A stretch of 64,000 nt of DNA, from contig NZ_BAAAQN010000002.1 in assembly GCF_039531695.1 (NCBI RefSeq), positions 248,001 to 312,000 of the forward strand, read 5' to 3'. The position numbers were made by a program, and so were the translations under genes. The notes beneath the pieces were generated by a model. That model saw only the letters and a list, made by a program, of their open reading frames with translations. It searched no databases and was not told the DNA's origin. Source of the DNA: Catenulispora yoronensis. GTDB lineage: Bacteria > Actinomycetota > Actinomycetes > Streptomycetales > Catenulisporaceae. Below are positions 26,449-35,401 of this stretch, piece after piece (the stretch's first letter is position 1; every line of letters starts with the position of its first letter).

Positions 26449-27648
26449 CTACAGCTTCCCGAACGCCGTCTCCAGGTCGGCGATCAGGTCCGGCGCGTCC
26501 TCCAGCCCCACCGAGAAGCGCAGCAGCCCGGCGTCCGGCCGGGCGTCCGGCGTCACGTGGCGGTGGCTCAGCGAGGCCGGGTGCGTGATCAGCGACTCGG
26601 CGCCGCCCAGCGAGGCGGCGTGCAGGATCAGGCGGACGTTCTCGGCCACCGTCGCCGCCGCGTCGTAGCCGCCGCGCATCTCGAACGACATCATCGCGCC
26701 GGGCAGCAGCTGCTGCCGGTCCGGGCCGATCAGGCCGTCCGGGTCCCCGCCGGGCAGCCCGGGGTAGTGGACTCGCTCCACCGCCGGATGCGCCGCCAGC
26801 CACTCGGCGATCGTCTGCGCGGTCTCCGAGGAGCGCTTCACCCGCAGCGGCAGCGTCTGGAGCCCGCGGTGCAGCAGGTATCCGGCCAGCGGGTGCAGCA
26901 GCGCGCCGGTCTGGATCCGGATTTCGCGCAGCCGCGCCGCCCACTCCGGGGTGGTGGCCACCACGCCGCCGAGCACGTCGGAGTGCCCGCCGATGTACTT
27001 GGTCGCGCTGTGCACGACCAGCGTGGCGCCGTGCCGGGCCGGCTGCTGGAGCACCGGGGTCGCGAACGTGGAGTCCACCAGGTAGGGCACGTCGCCGCTG
27101 GCCGCGGCCACGGCGTCCAGGTCCAGCAGCCGCGCGGTCGGGTTGGCCGGGGTCTCGACCACCACCAGCGCGGTGTCCGGCCGGGCGGCGACCGCCCGCG
27201 CGATGCCCGCCACGTCGTCGACCCAGGTGGTCTCGGTGCCCAGGGTGCCCTTGCTCAGCAGCCCGTCGGTACCGCCGTAGATCGGCCGCACCGCCACCAC
27301 GTGCCGCTTCCCGGCGGCGGCCGGGACCGCCGTGGCGGCCAGCAGGCAGGCGCTGATCGCGGCCATCCCGCTGGCGAAGGACACCGCCTCCGGCAGCCCC
27401 TCCAGCTCGGCCAGCGCCTGCTCGAACCCGGCCGTGGTCGGGTTCCACATCCGCTGGTAGACCAGGCCGCCGTCGGCGGTCGGGCCGCGGCCGGCGACCA
27501 GCTCGGCATAGCTCTCGCCGCCGGCGTCGACCCCGGGCAGGTGGTACGTCGCCGACAGGTCGATCGGCGGCGTCGGATTGGTGGTGGTCCGTCCGGCGTG
27601 GACGGCTGCTGTGGCGGTTACCCGGGCTATGTTCCGATCGGCGTTCAT
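26449..27648 (-). CDS. trans-sulfuration PLP enzyme (cystathionine gamma-synthase/lyase family)
   Basis: 399 residues. The PLP lysine lies in VVHSATKYIGGHSDVLGG. The substrate and cofactor loops VYQRMWNPTTAGFEQALAELE, SFASGMAAISACLLAA and SLGGAESLITHPASLSH are characteristic of the Cys/Met metabolism family. The reaction (cystathionine gamma-synthase, cystathionine gamma-lyase or methionine gamma-lyase) cannot be settled by eye. The 'YQRMWNPT' rather than the usual 'YSRxxNPT' is a mild departure. It is downstream of, and oriented like, the cold-shock gene. Confidence 0.9.
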   Translation of the reverse strand: MNADRNIARVTATAAVHAGRTTTNPTPPIDLSATYHLPGVDAGGESYAELVAGRGPTADGGLVYQRMWNPTTAGFEQALAELEGLPEAVSFASGMAAISACLLAATAVPAAAGKRHVVAVRPIYGGTDGLLSKGTLGTETTWVDDVAGIARAVAARPDTALVVVETPANPTARLLDLDAVAAASGDVPYLVDSTFATPVLQQPARHGATLVVHSATKYIGGHSDVLGGVVATTPEWAARLREIRIQTGALLHPLAGYLLHRGLQTLPLRVKRSSETAQTIAEWLAAHPAVERVHYPGLPGGDPDGLIGPDRQQLLPGAMMSFEMRGGYDAAATVAENVRLILHAASLGGAESLITHPASLSHRHVTPDARPDAGLLRFSVGLEDAPDLIADLETAFGKL

Positions 27649-27724
27649 GCTGCGATTATGCGAGCGATGCCGGGTCCGGGGCAGGGCCGTTCACGATGCG
27701 GTGGCCTGCTCGGCGCCGCCGGGC

Positions 27725-28120
27725 TCAGCTTTCCAGCTGGTCGGCGACCGCGCGCAGCACGCCGGCCAGTTTCCGGGAGGTGGCCCGGTCGGGGTACTTG
27801 CCCCGGCGGAACGTCTCGGACATGCCGTCCAGCAGCTTCATCACGTCCTCGACGATGACCACCATCTCCTCGGCCGGCTTGCGGTCCCGGGCCGCGATGG
27901 CGGTCTCCACGCTCGGCCGGGTCTCCAGGAGGTGCACGCCGATGGCGGTGTCGCCGCGCTTGCCCGCCGCCACGCCGAACTCCACGCGCTGGCCGGCCTT
28001 GATGTCGGTCATGCCGGCGGGCAGCGCGGAGGAGTGCATGAACACGTCGGGCCCGTCGTCGCGGGTGATGAAGCCGAAACCCTTTTCGGTGTCGTACCAC
28101 TTGATCTTGCCGGTAGGCAC
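27725..28120 (-). CDS. cold-shock domain protein with helical C-terminal extension
   Basis: 131 residues. The N-terminal cold-shock domain (residues 1-67) has the RNP1-like KGFGFITRDDG and VFMHSSAL motifs. Classic CspA proteins end at about 67 residues. Here a further 60 residues (TAIAARDRKPAEEMVVIVEDVMKLLDG, ATSRKLAGVLRAVADQLES) form predicted helices, a form seen in actinobacteria. It is probably a single-strand nucleic acid chaperone. Confidence 0.93.
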   Translation of the reverse strand: MPTGKIKWYDTEKGFGFITRDDGPDVFMHSSALPAGMTDIKAGQRVEFGVAAGKRGDTAIGVHLLETRPSVETAIAARDRKPAEEMVVIVEDVMKLLDGMSETFRRGKYPDRATSRKLAGVLRAVADQLES

Positions 28121-28267
28121 GGTGGACCCTCGCGTCTGCTTGTCGTCGTCGGTGTTTCACTCTTGCGGGGTAAGCGTAACGAGGGAACGTCCCCCGTGGG
28201 CAGCGTTATCCGGGGCGGCGGCCGGAGCCCTCCCGGGGGCGGGCGCCGCCGGCGGACGGCGCGTCGA

Positions 28268-28885
28268 TCAGGCGGTCGGATACCCGTCCAGCCAGGCCGG
28301 GAAACCCCGCAGGTCGGCCAGCACCACGTCGGCTCCGGCGGCCTCCAGGTCCGCGGCCGGCACCGGTCCGGTGGCCACCGAGACCGCGACCGCGCCGGCC
28401 GCCCGGGCGCCGCGGATGTCCGCGACGTGGTCCCCGACGTAGACGGTGGCGCCGTGCGCCAGCAGGGCCTCGCCCTTCTTCGGGCCCCAGTGCCAGCCCA
28501 CCAGCAGGTCCGGCACCAGGCCGAGGTGCTCCAGGTGCAGGGCGGCGTTCGGGCCGTACTTGGCGGTGACCACCAGGACGCGGCCGCCGCGGGCCCGGAC
28601 CGCCGCGTAGGACTCGGCGGCGCCGGGCATGGCCGTGGTCGGCTCGATGGCGAACTCCGGGTACAGCTCCCGGTAGCGGTCGCCGACCGCCGGGATGTCC
28701 TCGGCCGGGAACCAGTACGCCAGCTCCTCGTCCAGCGGCGGCCCCAGCCGGCCGACGACGGCGTCGGCGTCGATGTGCACGCCGGTCTCGCGGGACAGCT
28801 CGGTCATCGTGGCGTGCACGCCGGGCCGGGAGTCGATCAGGGTCATGTCGAGGTCGAAGCCCACGGTGAAGGGTGCTGCGATCAT
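28268..28885 (-). CDS. HAD-family phosphatase
   Basis: 205 residues from ATG (MIAAPFTVGFDLDMTLID). HAD motif I is GFDLDMTLID, motif II is VLVVTAKYG, the motif III lysine is in GPKKGEALL, and motif IV is YVGDHVADIRGA. The cap domain lies between motifs I and II. It is a phosphoglycolate-phosphatase-like cytosolic enzyme of unknown substrate. No clear ribosome site lies before the start. Confidence 0.88.
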   Translation of the reverse strand: MIAAPFTVGFDLDMTLIDSRPGVHATMTELSRETGVHIDADAVVGRLGPPLDEELAYWFPAEDIPAVGDRYRELYPEFAIEPTTAMPGAAESYAAVRARGGRVLVVTAKYGPNAALHLEHLGLVPDLLVGWHWGPKKGEALLAHGATVYVGDHVADIRGARAAGAVAVSVATGPVPAADLEAAGADVVLADLRGFPAWLDGYPTA

Positions 28886-28951
28886 GGGAGGAGCATATTG
28901 CCCGGCCGCCGCGGGGAGTTTTCGCCGACTCGAACGGGTTATCGGGGGGCC

Positions 28952-29245
28952 ATGGCTGGAGTTGGTGGCAAGCGCGCGGCTGGCGATCTGGTGTTCGTGG
29001 CAGCCGTCATCATCGCGATCATCCTGATCCTGCACATCATCTTCGTTTTGCTGGACGCCAACGGCGGGAACGACATCGTCCGGACGGACGCGGACTGGGC
29101 CGGCTGGCTGGCCACCTGGTTCAAGGACCTGTTCACCCCGGACAGTCCGAAGCTGAACGTGTTCCTGAACTACGGGCTGGCCACGCTGGTCTACCTCGCG
29201 GTGGGCGGCATCCTGCGCCGGGTGCTCAACGACGCGCTGGCCTGA
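28952..29245 (+). CDS. small hypothetical membrane protein
   Basis: 97 residues from ATG (MAGVGGKRAAGDL). Two membrane segments: LVFVAAVIIAIILILHIIFVLL (in parts, residues about 13-34) and VFLNYGLATLVYLAVGGIL (about 70-88). The loop between has DWAGWLATWFKDLFTPDSPK. The pattern is common in actinomycetes (membrane protein of unknown function). It follows the HAD gene divergently by 66 bp. Confidence 0.65.
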   Translation: MAGVGGKRAAGDLVFVAAVIIAIILILHIIFVLLDANGGNDIVRTDADWAGWLATWFKDLFTPDSPKLNVFLNYGLATLVYLAVGGILRRVLNDALA

Positions 29246-29317
29246 CGGCGGCCGGCGCCGGTCACCGGTTCGGCCGAGCGGACGGGGTCGGCGCGGATAG
29301 GGCGGGACGCTCCGGGG

Positions 29318-29336
29318 TAAGGTGAGGCTACCCTCA
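29318..29336 (+). promoter_or_regulatory. iron box (IdeR/DmdR-type operator)
   Basis: taaggtgaggctaccctca matches about 15 of 19 positions of the known iron box ttaggttaggctaacctaa. It lies 32 bp before the sucrase/ferredoxin-like gene, implying repression by iron. Confidence 0.7.
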
Positions 29337-29368
29337 CAGGCCCACGCACCACCGCCGGAGATCCGTCC

Positions 29369-30043
29369 GTGTCCGTCTGCGATTCCGTCCTCGGCGGCTG
29401 CGCCGCCCTGTGCCGTGCGGTCCGTGAGCCGATGGCGGGCACCGCGCCGCCGCGCGCGAAGGCCTGGCTGGCCGTCGAGCACCCCGGCCCGTGGCCGGCC
29501 TTCGGCTGGCCCGCCGACCTGCCCGACGCCGCGGCCGAGGTGCTGACCGTGGCGCCGGCCTACGACGTGCGGCCGCAGCTGATCCGCCGCCCGGACCGGG
29601 CCGGCCGCGCCCCGGCCGCAGCTCGGACCGTCTACGTGGCCGGCGGGCCGCCCGGCGGGCGCTGGCTGGAACGGCGCGTCACCGGCGACCTCGGCGACCT
29701 GGCCGAGCTGGACCTGGCGGCGCTGCCCGGCGGCGCCGCGCCGGGATTCGGCGCGCCGGTCGGGGAACGGCTGCTGCTGGTGTGCACGCACGGCAAGCGC
29801 GACGCGTGCTGCGCGCGCTACGGCGCGCCGGTCGCGCGCGAGCTGGCCGGACGCGGACTGCCGGTGTGGGAGACCACGCATCTGGGCGGCGACCAGTTCG
29901 CCGCGAACCTGGCCTGCCTGCCGGACGGGACCTATCACGGGCTGCTGGACCGGGCCTCGGCGGCCGACGTCGCGGCGGCCTGCCTGCGCGGCGAGGTGAC
30001 GCCCGCGCACTTTCGCGGCCGGGCCGGAGTCGGCCCGGCGTGA
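29369..30043 (+). CDS. sucrase/ferredoxin-like thioredoxin-fold protein, iron-regulated
   Basis: 224 residues from GTG. The family signature is clear: LLLVCTHGKRDACCARYGAPVARELAGR (in parts) followed by VWETTHLGGDQFAANLACLPDG. These Suc_Fer-like proteins have a thioredoxin-like [2Fe-2S] ferredoxin fold with Cys ligands; additional Cys residues occur in the N-terminal SVCDSVLGGCAALCRA. Homologues often sit in siderophore-related loci. The iron box upstream supports a role in low-iron metabolism, possibly ferric-siderophore reduction (inference). Confidence 0.88.
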   Translation: MSVCDSVLGGCAALCRAVREPMAGTAPPRAKAWLAVEHPGPWPAFGWPADLPDAAAEVLTVAPAYDVRPQLIRRPDRAGRAPAAARTVYVAGGPPGGRWLERRVTGDLGDLAELDLAALPGGAAPGFGAPVGERLLLVCTHGKRDACCARYGAPVARELAGRGLPVWETTHLGGDQFAANLACLPDGTYHGLLDRASAADVAAACLRGEVTPAHFRGRAGVGPA

Positions 30044-30063
30044 GGGTCGGCCCCGGTCGGACC

Positions 30064-30108
30064 GGGCTCAACCGGGCTGGGTTCAACCGGACCGTGCTCA
30101 ACCGGACT
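30064..30108. repeat. 15-bp tandem repeat (x3) containing a stop codon
   Basis: Three 15-bp copies carry the core tcaaccgg at 30067, 30082 and 30097. The last includes the TGA (tca on the plus strand) of the minus-strand membrane protein. It lies between two convergent genes. Confidence 0.75.
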
Positions 30109-31102
30109 TGGCGACCGCCTTGAACAACCGCCACACCAGGTACAGCGCGCCGAGCAGGCCGAGCATCGTGGGCACCGCGGTGAGGCCGTCCTTGGCGGCC
30201 TGCCAGGTGTCGCTGGAGTCCAGCGGGCCGCTGTGGCCCGTGGACCGGCCGCGGGCCAGGAACAGGCCGAACGCGTAGAACAGCAGCGCCCCGATCGGCA
30301 CCCCGATCAGGGCGAACCGCTTCTCGCCCGGGGTGAACGAGTACGAGGTCACGGCCAGCAGGTAGCCGACGATGACTATGGCGATCGTGTACGGCGACAT
30401 CGCCACCGCGTTGACGATCGCGCCGAGGCACAGCACCACGACCGCCGCGAGCCCCTGGGCATGGCCCTGGGCCGTGCGGCGCATCAGCGGGCCCGGCGCC
30501 ATCGGCGCGGGCACGGACACCGGCGCCGCCGGCGTGGACGCCGGGGTGAAGCTGCCGCCGGCCTCGATCGGTATCTGGGGTCCGGCGCCGCCGCCGCCCC
30601 CGCCGCCGGACTCCTCGGCCTCGCTGCCGTAGTTCCAGTCCGCGCTCCCGGCGCCGAACGGGTCCGGCTCGGCCGGGATCTCCGGGCCGGGCAGCGACTC
30701 GCCGCCGGAGCCGGAGGCGCCGTACCGGTCCGAGGGCGGGTTGCCGACGGTCTCCGGGGTCACCAGGCGGCCCACCGCCGGGTCCACCTCCGGGGAGAAC
30801 ACCGAAGCCGCGCCGTAGGCGTTGACGCCGACGTCGGCGCCGCGGCGCTGCCGTTCCCGGGCACCGTAGAGCGGGTCCTTGTTGGCCTCCGCCATCACCA
30901 GCGCCTCGGGCCGCCCCAGGCCCAGCAGGATCTGCCGGACGTCGGCGGCCTTCGTGGCCTTGCGCGCCGACACCCGGGACTCGATCTCGGCGCGGGTGCG
31001 CGAGACCAGCTGGTTCCGCGACGTGGGCGACATGCGGCCCTCCGCCAGCGTGGACAGTTCGGCCAGGTAGCGGAACATCTCCTGGTCGGTCTCGGCCGTC
31101 AC
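30098..31102 (-). CDS. membrane protein with N-terminal permuted/HAAS-like helical domain
   Basis: 334 residues from a GTG (VTAETDQEMFRYL); longer starts exist but are less coding-like. The N-terminal helical part (residues 1-70) has MFRYLAELSTLAEGRMSP, then SRVSARKATKAADVRQILLGLGRPEAL, similar to HAAS signalling domains. A Gly/Ser/Pro-rich linker (residues about 110-210, including eight glycines in a row) leads to four membrane segments. The overall layout is common in actinomycete membrane proteins of unknown function. It is divergent from the helicase-associated protein. Confidence 0.7.
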   Translation of the reverse strand: MTAETDQEMFRYLAELSTLAEGRMSPTSRNQLVSRTRAEIESRVSARKATKAADVRQILLGLGRPEALVMAEANKDPLYGARERQRRGADVGVNAYGAASVFSPEVDPAVGRLVTPETVGNPPSDRYGASGSGGESLPGPEIPAEPDPFGAGSADWNYGSEAEESGGGGGGGAGPQIPIEAGGSFTPASTPAAPVSVPAPMAPGPLMRRTAQGHAQGLAAVVVLCLGAIVNAVAMSPYTIAIVIVGYLLAVTSYSFTPGEKRFALIGVPIGALLFYAFGLFLARGRSTGHSGPLDSSDTWQAAKDGLTAVPTMLGLLGALYLVWRLFKAVAKSG

Positions 31103-31205
31103 CGCTGGGATCCCCCTGCCTGTTCTGCTGACACGAGCCCCACTGCCCGCATGCGTATCGTATGCGGACGCTGTGATCGCCGGGACTCGACTACCGTTAT
31201 GGGTG

Positions 31206-33554
31206 ATGCCCACCGAACAGCCCGGCCATTCCGCAGAAACCACCCGCGCAGGTGCGCGGGCGAAGACGCGCGCCGTGGGGGACCCGGCGCCGGGCGGTGT
31301 GTCTCAGAGTTCGGACACGGCGGGGCCGCCGGCCGCGCCGGCGGGCGCCCCCGTCGTCCGCCGCCGTTCGCTGGCCGACGAGCTGCGGTCCTGGTCCGCG
31401 GACCGGCTGGCCGAGCTGCTGGCCGCCCGGCCGGACCTGGCCGTGCCGCCCCCGGCCTCGATCGCGGCGCTGGCCGAGCGGGCCTCGCAGCGGGCCTCGG
31501 TGGCCCTGGCGATGGACCGGCTGGACGCGTTCACCCTCCAGGTGCTCCAGGCCCTGGCGGTGTCCCCGGAGCCGGTCACGGCGGCCTCGACGACGGCGCT
31601 GCTGGGCGTGCCCGACGACGGCCGGGTGCCCGAGGCCGTCGCCACGCTCCGGGACGCGGCCCTGGTCTGGGGCCCGGACGAGGGCCTGCGGCCGCTGGTC
31701 AACGCCCGCGAGGCGCTGGGGGAGAACCCGGTCGGCCTGGGCCCGCCGCTGGTCTCGGCGCTGAACAACTCCTCCCCGGCCTGGCTCCAGGGGGTGCTGC
31801 GGCGCCTGGGGCTGCACGCGACCGCGGACCCGGTGACCGCCGTGGGCGCGCTGGCGGCGCTGGCCGCCGACCCGCCGCGCATGCGGGCGGTGCTGGACCA
31901 GGCCCCGGCCGGGGCCGAGGCGGTGCTGGAGAAGCTGGTGTGGGGCCCGCCGTTCGGCCGGGTCGGGCCCTGGATCGGCGGGAGCCGGCCGGGCGCTCCC
32001 GCCGCCGATCCCGACGCGGCCCCCGGCCCCGATGCCGAGCCGCTAGGGGATTCCCCCGAAAGCACCGCGGCCGACGGCGGCTCCCCGCTCGAATGGCTCC
32101 TGGAGCGCGGCATCCTCGGCCGCTGGACCGAGGACACCGTCGTGCTGCCCCGCGAGATCGCGTTCTTCCTGCGGCGCCACGTCTTCGGCTCCGGCCTGCA
32201 CCGCGACCTGGCCGCCGATCCGCCGGCGGTGCCGGTGGCCCGGCACGACGCGCGGCACGCCGACGAGGCCGCGGCGGCCGCCGCGACCGCCGCGCCGCGC
32301 CGCGTCGAGGAGCTGCTCGACGCCTGGGCCTCCGGCCCGCCCGGCGTCCTGCGTTCCGGCGGCGCCGGCATCCGGGACCTGCGCCGCACCGCGCTGCTGC
32401 TCGACGTCTCCGAGGAGGAGGCGGCGTTCTTCGCCGAGCTGGCCTACTCCGCCGGGCTGGTGGCCGCCGACCTGGCCTCCGGCTTCTGGCTGCCGACGCC
32501 CGCCTACGACCGCTGGCTCGACCTGACGCCGGACCGGCGCTGGGCGGAGCTGGCGGCGGCCTGGCTGGTGTCGGACCGCGCGGCCGGGCGGGTCGGCGTG
32601 CCCGACGACCGCAACCGGCAGGTGGCCCCGCTGTCGCCGGAGGTCGCCTCCTGGGCCGTCCCGGAACTGCGCCGGGACCTGCTCGGCGAGCTGGACCGGC
32701 TGCCGGCCGGCGGCACCGCCGCCGTCGACGCGCTCGTGGACCGGCTGTTCTGGGAGCGGCCGCGCCGCAGCGGCCCGGCGGTGCGGCAGCTGGTGGACTG
32801 GACGCTGCGCGAGGCGGTGTGGCTCGGCCTGGTCGCGCCGGTGCGCGGCGCGGCCGGGATCCTGTCCGCGCACGGCCGCGCGGCGCTGCTCGGCCTGCCC
32901 CGCGACGCCCTGGCCGCCGCGCTGTCCGCGGCCCTGCCCGACCCGGTGCGGCACGTCCTGATCCAGGGCGACCTGACCGCGATCGCCCCCGGACCGCTGG
33001 CCCCCGACGTGGCCCGCGAGATGGCGCTGGTCGCCGACATCGAGTCGGCCGGCGCCGCGACCGTCTACCGCTTCACCACCGCCTCGGTGCGCCGCGCCTT
33101 CGACGCCGGCCGCGCCGCCGACGACCTGCACGCCTTCCTCGCCGAGCACTCCCTGCACGAGATCCCGCAGGCGCTCACCTACCTGGTCGACGACGTGGCC
33201 CGCCGCCACGGCCGGATCCGCGTCGGCGCCGCCGTCAGCTACGTGCGCGCCGACAATGACGCGGCCCTGTCCGAGATGCTCGCCGACCGCCGCACCGGCG
33301 GCCTGGGGCTGCGCCGGATCGCCCCGGGCGTGGCGGTCTCCGAACTGCCGCCGGAGGAGCTGCTGGAGGGCCTGCGGGCCAACGGCTACGCCCCGATGGC
33401 CGAGAACGAGGACGGCAGCGGCGCCACGCCGGTGGTGGCGACGCCGCGGTCGCGGCGCGCGACCTCGTTCCACCCCTACGCGGTGCAGCGGCCCGCGCTG
33501 CCGGGGTCCGCGGCGGTGGTGGCGCTGGCCGAGGATCTGGCGGCCGGCGGATAA
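31206..33554 (+). CDS. helicase-associated (Helicase_C_3/XPB-like) domain protein
   Basis: 782 residues from ATG (MPTEQPGHSAE); earlier in-frame starts would add only a few residues. Segments LADELRSWSADRLAELLAARPDLAVP and DRLDAFTLQVLQALAVS (in parts) open the protein; the later PVRHVLIQGDLTAIAPGPLAP and YRFTTASVRRAFDAGRAADDLHAFL are typical of the actinobacterial helicase-associated domain that forms a partner of XPB-like helicases. There is no ATPase motif, so it is not a helicase itself. A role in DNA repair or recombination is inferred from the family. Confidence 0.82.
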   Translation: MPTEQPGHSAETTRAGARAKTRAVGDPAPGGVSQSSDTAGPPAAPAGAPVVRRRSLADELRSWSADRLAELLAARPDLAVPPPASIAALAERASQRASVALAMDRLDAFTLQVLQALAVSPEPVTAASTTALLGVPDDGRVPEAVATLRDAALVWGPDEGLRPLVNAREALGENPVGLGPPLVSALNNSSPAWLQGVLRRLGLHATADPVTAVGALAALAADPPRMRAVLDQAPAGAEAVLEKLVWGPPFGRVGPWIGGSRPGAPAADPDAAPGPDAEPLGDSPESTAADGGSPLEWLLERGILGRWTEDTVVLPREIAFFLRRHVFGSGLHRDLAADPPAVPVARHDARHADEAAAAAATAAPRRVEELLDAWASGPPGVLRSGGAGIRDLRRTALLLDVSEEEAAFFAELAYSAGLVAADLASGFWLPTPAYDRWLDLTPDRRWAELAAAWLVSDRAAGRVGVPDDRNRQVAPLSPEVASWAVPELRRDLLGELDRLPAGGTAAVDALVDRLFWERPRRSGPAVRQLVDWTLREAVWLGLVAPVRGAAGILSAHGRAALLGLPRDALAAALSAALPDPVRHVLIQGDLTAIAPGPLAPDVAREMALVADIESAGAATVYRFTTASVRRAFDAGRAADDLHAFLAEHSLHEIPQALTYLVDDVARRHGRIRVGAAVSYVRADNDAALSEMLADRRTGGLGLRRIAPGVAVSELPPEELLEGLRANGYAPMAENEDGSGATPVVATPRSRRATSFHPYAVQRPALPGSAAVVALAEDLAAGG

Positions 33555-33606
33555 CACGGCCGGCAGGTCGTAGGGCCGGCAGGTCGCACGGTCGGCAGGG
33601 TCGTAC
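33542..33606. repeat. 16-bp tandem repeat (x4) containing a stop codon
   Basis: Units of the type ggccggcaggtcgtag begin at 33542, 33558, 33574 and 33590 (the last is 17 bp). The first copy contains the TAA of the helicase-associated gene. Confidence 0.8.
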
Positions 33607-33636
33607 GTCCGGCGACGGAGCGGTCTGCTCGGACGC

Positions 33637-34488
33637 TCAGTCCTGGTCCTCCGGAACCCGCGGCGCGCCCCACCAGACGCCGTCGGCAGCACGGTAGTAC
33701 CGCCTCCATTCCTCCTTGGAGGCGTCCTCCGGGACCGGGACGAACATCGCGTCCGCCGTGTCACGGACCTGCGTGGCCTGGTCGGCCGTCAGGCGCCGGC
33801 AGTTCCAGAGCAGGTCCCTCAGCTCCGCGGTCCGCCGCTCGCCGCGCAGCGGTTCCTCCGGCAGCGGGACGCCGGTCATCGCCGACAGGTCCCCGGCCGG
33901 AATGCCCACTACGGCCGCGATACTGAGAATCCAGTCGGGTTTCAGCTGTGTCGGGCGGTCAGTCATGGAGCGGTAAGTGGTCCGGGCCAGGTACATGCGG
34001 CCGTGCGTCATGCAGGCCATGGCGTACGCGACGCGCGAACCCAGGTTCCGATTGTGGATTAGCAGCGTCATCAGCGCCGCGCTGAAACCGGCTTCCGCCA
34101 CGCTGGGGACGGGTCGAACGCGACCGTCCGGGACCGGTCGCGGCTCCTGGGGCAGGCCGGCCACCAAGGCGTGGATCGTCCGTCGCTGGTCCGGCGGCAG
34201 CAGGTCCACCCGCTCCACGAGACCGTTCACCGGGCCGCTCGCCTGCGGGTCCAAGGGCGTCAGCTCCACCGGCACTGGGATGTCGGCCAGGACGAACAGG
34301 TCCTCGACGTGGTAGCCCAGCGCGTGAGCGAGCACGTGCAGCTGCTCCGGATCCGGCACCGCGCCGTCCAGCACCGCCCGCACCGCGGCCGGGGCCAGGC
34401 CGGAGGAGTCGGCCAGCCAGTCCTCGTCGGCGCCCCGATGCTCCAGCACCCGCTGGAGTATCACTGCGAACCCCGGATACGCCGTCAT
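33637..34488 (-). CDS. XRE-like DNA-binding protein of unknown function
   Basis: 283 residues from ATG (MTAYPGFAVIL). The N-terminal HTH-like domain (residues about 15-75) has DWLADSSGLAPAAVRAVLDGAVPD and LHVLAHALGYHVEDLFVLA. A second similar segment is in the C-terminal half (RPTQLKPDWILSIAAVVGIPAGDLSAMTG, in parts), again like an XRE domain with its partner helices. The protein ends in WRRYYRAADGVWWGAPRVP. It may be a double-XRE regulator. No target is visible. GAGGGGG precedes the start. Confidence 0.65.
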   Translation of the reverse strand: MTAYPGFAVILQRVLEHRGADEDWLADSSGLAPAAVRAVLDGAVPDPEQLHVLAHALGYHVEDLFVLADIPVPVELTPLDPQASGPVNGLVERVDLLPPDQRRTIHALVAGLPQEPRPVPDGRVRPVPSVAEAGFSAALMTLLIHNRNLGSRVAYAMACMTHGRMYLARTTYRSMTDRPTQLKPDWILSIAAVVGIPAGDLSAMTGVPLPEEPLRGERRTAELRDLLWNCRRLTADQATQVRDTADAMFVPVPEDASKEEWRRYYRAADGVWWGAPRVPEDQD

Positions 34489-34571
34489 GCCGCCCCCTCG
34501 AACCGCTGTGGAAAACCCCTGAAAGGGCTCCGCGTCCGCGCGGAGCCCGATGCGGAGGTGCCGCCCGGCGC

Positions 34572-35393
34572 TCAGCGTGCCAGCAGCGCCTCCACCGCGG
34601 CGAGGCCGTCCGGCCCGAGGTCGCGGGTGAACTCGTTCACGTACAGCCCGATGTGCTGCTCGGCGACCTCGGGATCCATCTCCTGCGCGTGCTCCATCAC
34701 GTATTCGTGCGAAGCCCGGGGATCGGCCCACGCGTATTCGACCGACGCGCGGATCAACCCGCTGAGCTCGGCCAGCGCCGCCTCGCCCAACGCCTTGCGG
34801 GCCACGATCGCGCCCAGCGGGATCGGCAGGCCGGTCTCGGCCTCCCACCACTGGCCGAGGTCGGCGTGGCAGGTCAGGCCGAAGTTCTGGTACGTGAACC
34901 GGGCCTCGTGGATCACCAGCCCGGCGGCCACCTCGCCGGCCGCCACCGCCGGCATGATCTCGTGGAACGGGAGGACCTCGACCTGCATGCCGCCCGGGAC
35001 GTTCCGGGCCGCCCACAGCTCGTACAGGCGATAGGCGGTCGACAGCAGGCTCGGCACGGCCACCACGCCGCCGGACAGGGCCTCGGCGTCCAAGGCGCCC
35101 CGCGAGAGCACCAGCGGCCCGCACCCGCGCCCCAGGGCGCCGCCGCAGTGCAGCAGCTCGTACCGGTCCGCCACGAGCGGAAGCGCCGGATAGGAGATCT
35201 TCAGGACGTCAGGCGCGTCCGCCTCCTGCACCCAGTAGTTCGTCACGTCGATGTCGGCGAACGTGACGTCCAGGGCCGGGGCGCCGGGCACCAGGCCGTG
35301 CGCCAGCGCGTGGAACACGAACGTGTCGTTGGGACACGGCGAATAGGCGATGGAGAGCTTGTCGGGCAGGACGTTCGGGTGCGCTTCAGGCAT
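34572..35393 (-). CDS. mqnD: 1,4-dihydroxy-6-naphthoate synthase MqnD
   Basis: 273 residues. Converts cyclic dehypoxanthinylfutalosine to 1,4-dihydroxy-6-naphthoate in the futalosine menaquinone pathway. Family signatures: SIAYSPCPNDTFVFHALAHG, LLHCGGALGRGCGPLVLSR, VAVPSLLSTAYRL and LVIHEARFTYQNFGL. The SxxPCPND and the H-E-A-R-F-T-Y motif are diagnostic. It follows mqnB by 8 bp on the same strand, so both form an operon. The window also holds mqnA, mqnC (start) and mqnE. Confidence 0.95.
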   Translation of the reverse strand: MPEAHPNVLPDKLSIAYSPCPNDTFVFHALAHGLVPGAPALDVTFADIDVTNYWVQEADAPDVLKISYPALPLVADRYELLHCGGALGRGCGPLVLSRGALDAEALSGGVVAVPSLLSTAYRLYELWAARNVPGGMQVEVLPFHEIMPAVAAGEVAAGLVIHEARFTYQNFGLTCHADLGQWWEAETGLPIPLGAIVARKALGEAALAELSGLIRASVEYAWADPRASHEYVMEHAQEMDPEVAEQHIGLYVNEFTRDLGPDGLAAVEALLAR

Positions 35394-35401
35394 AGCGCCG
35401 A

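Noticed and set aside
30233..33259. A 1008-codon plus-strand frame over the helicase-associated gene
   Set aside because: It is in another frame from the recognised protein and contains Arg/Gly/Pro-rich shadow sequence only.
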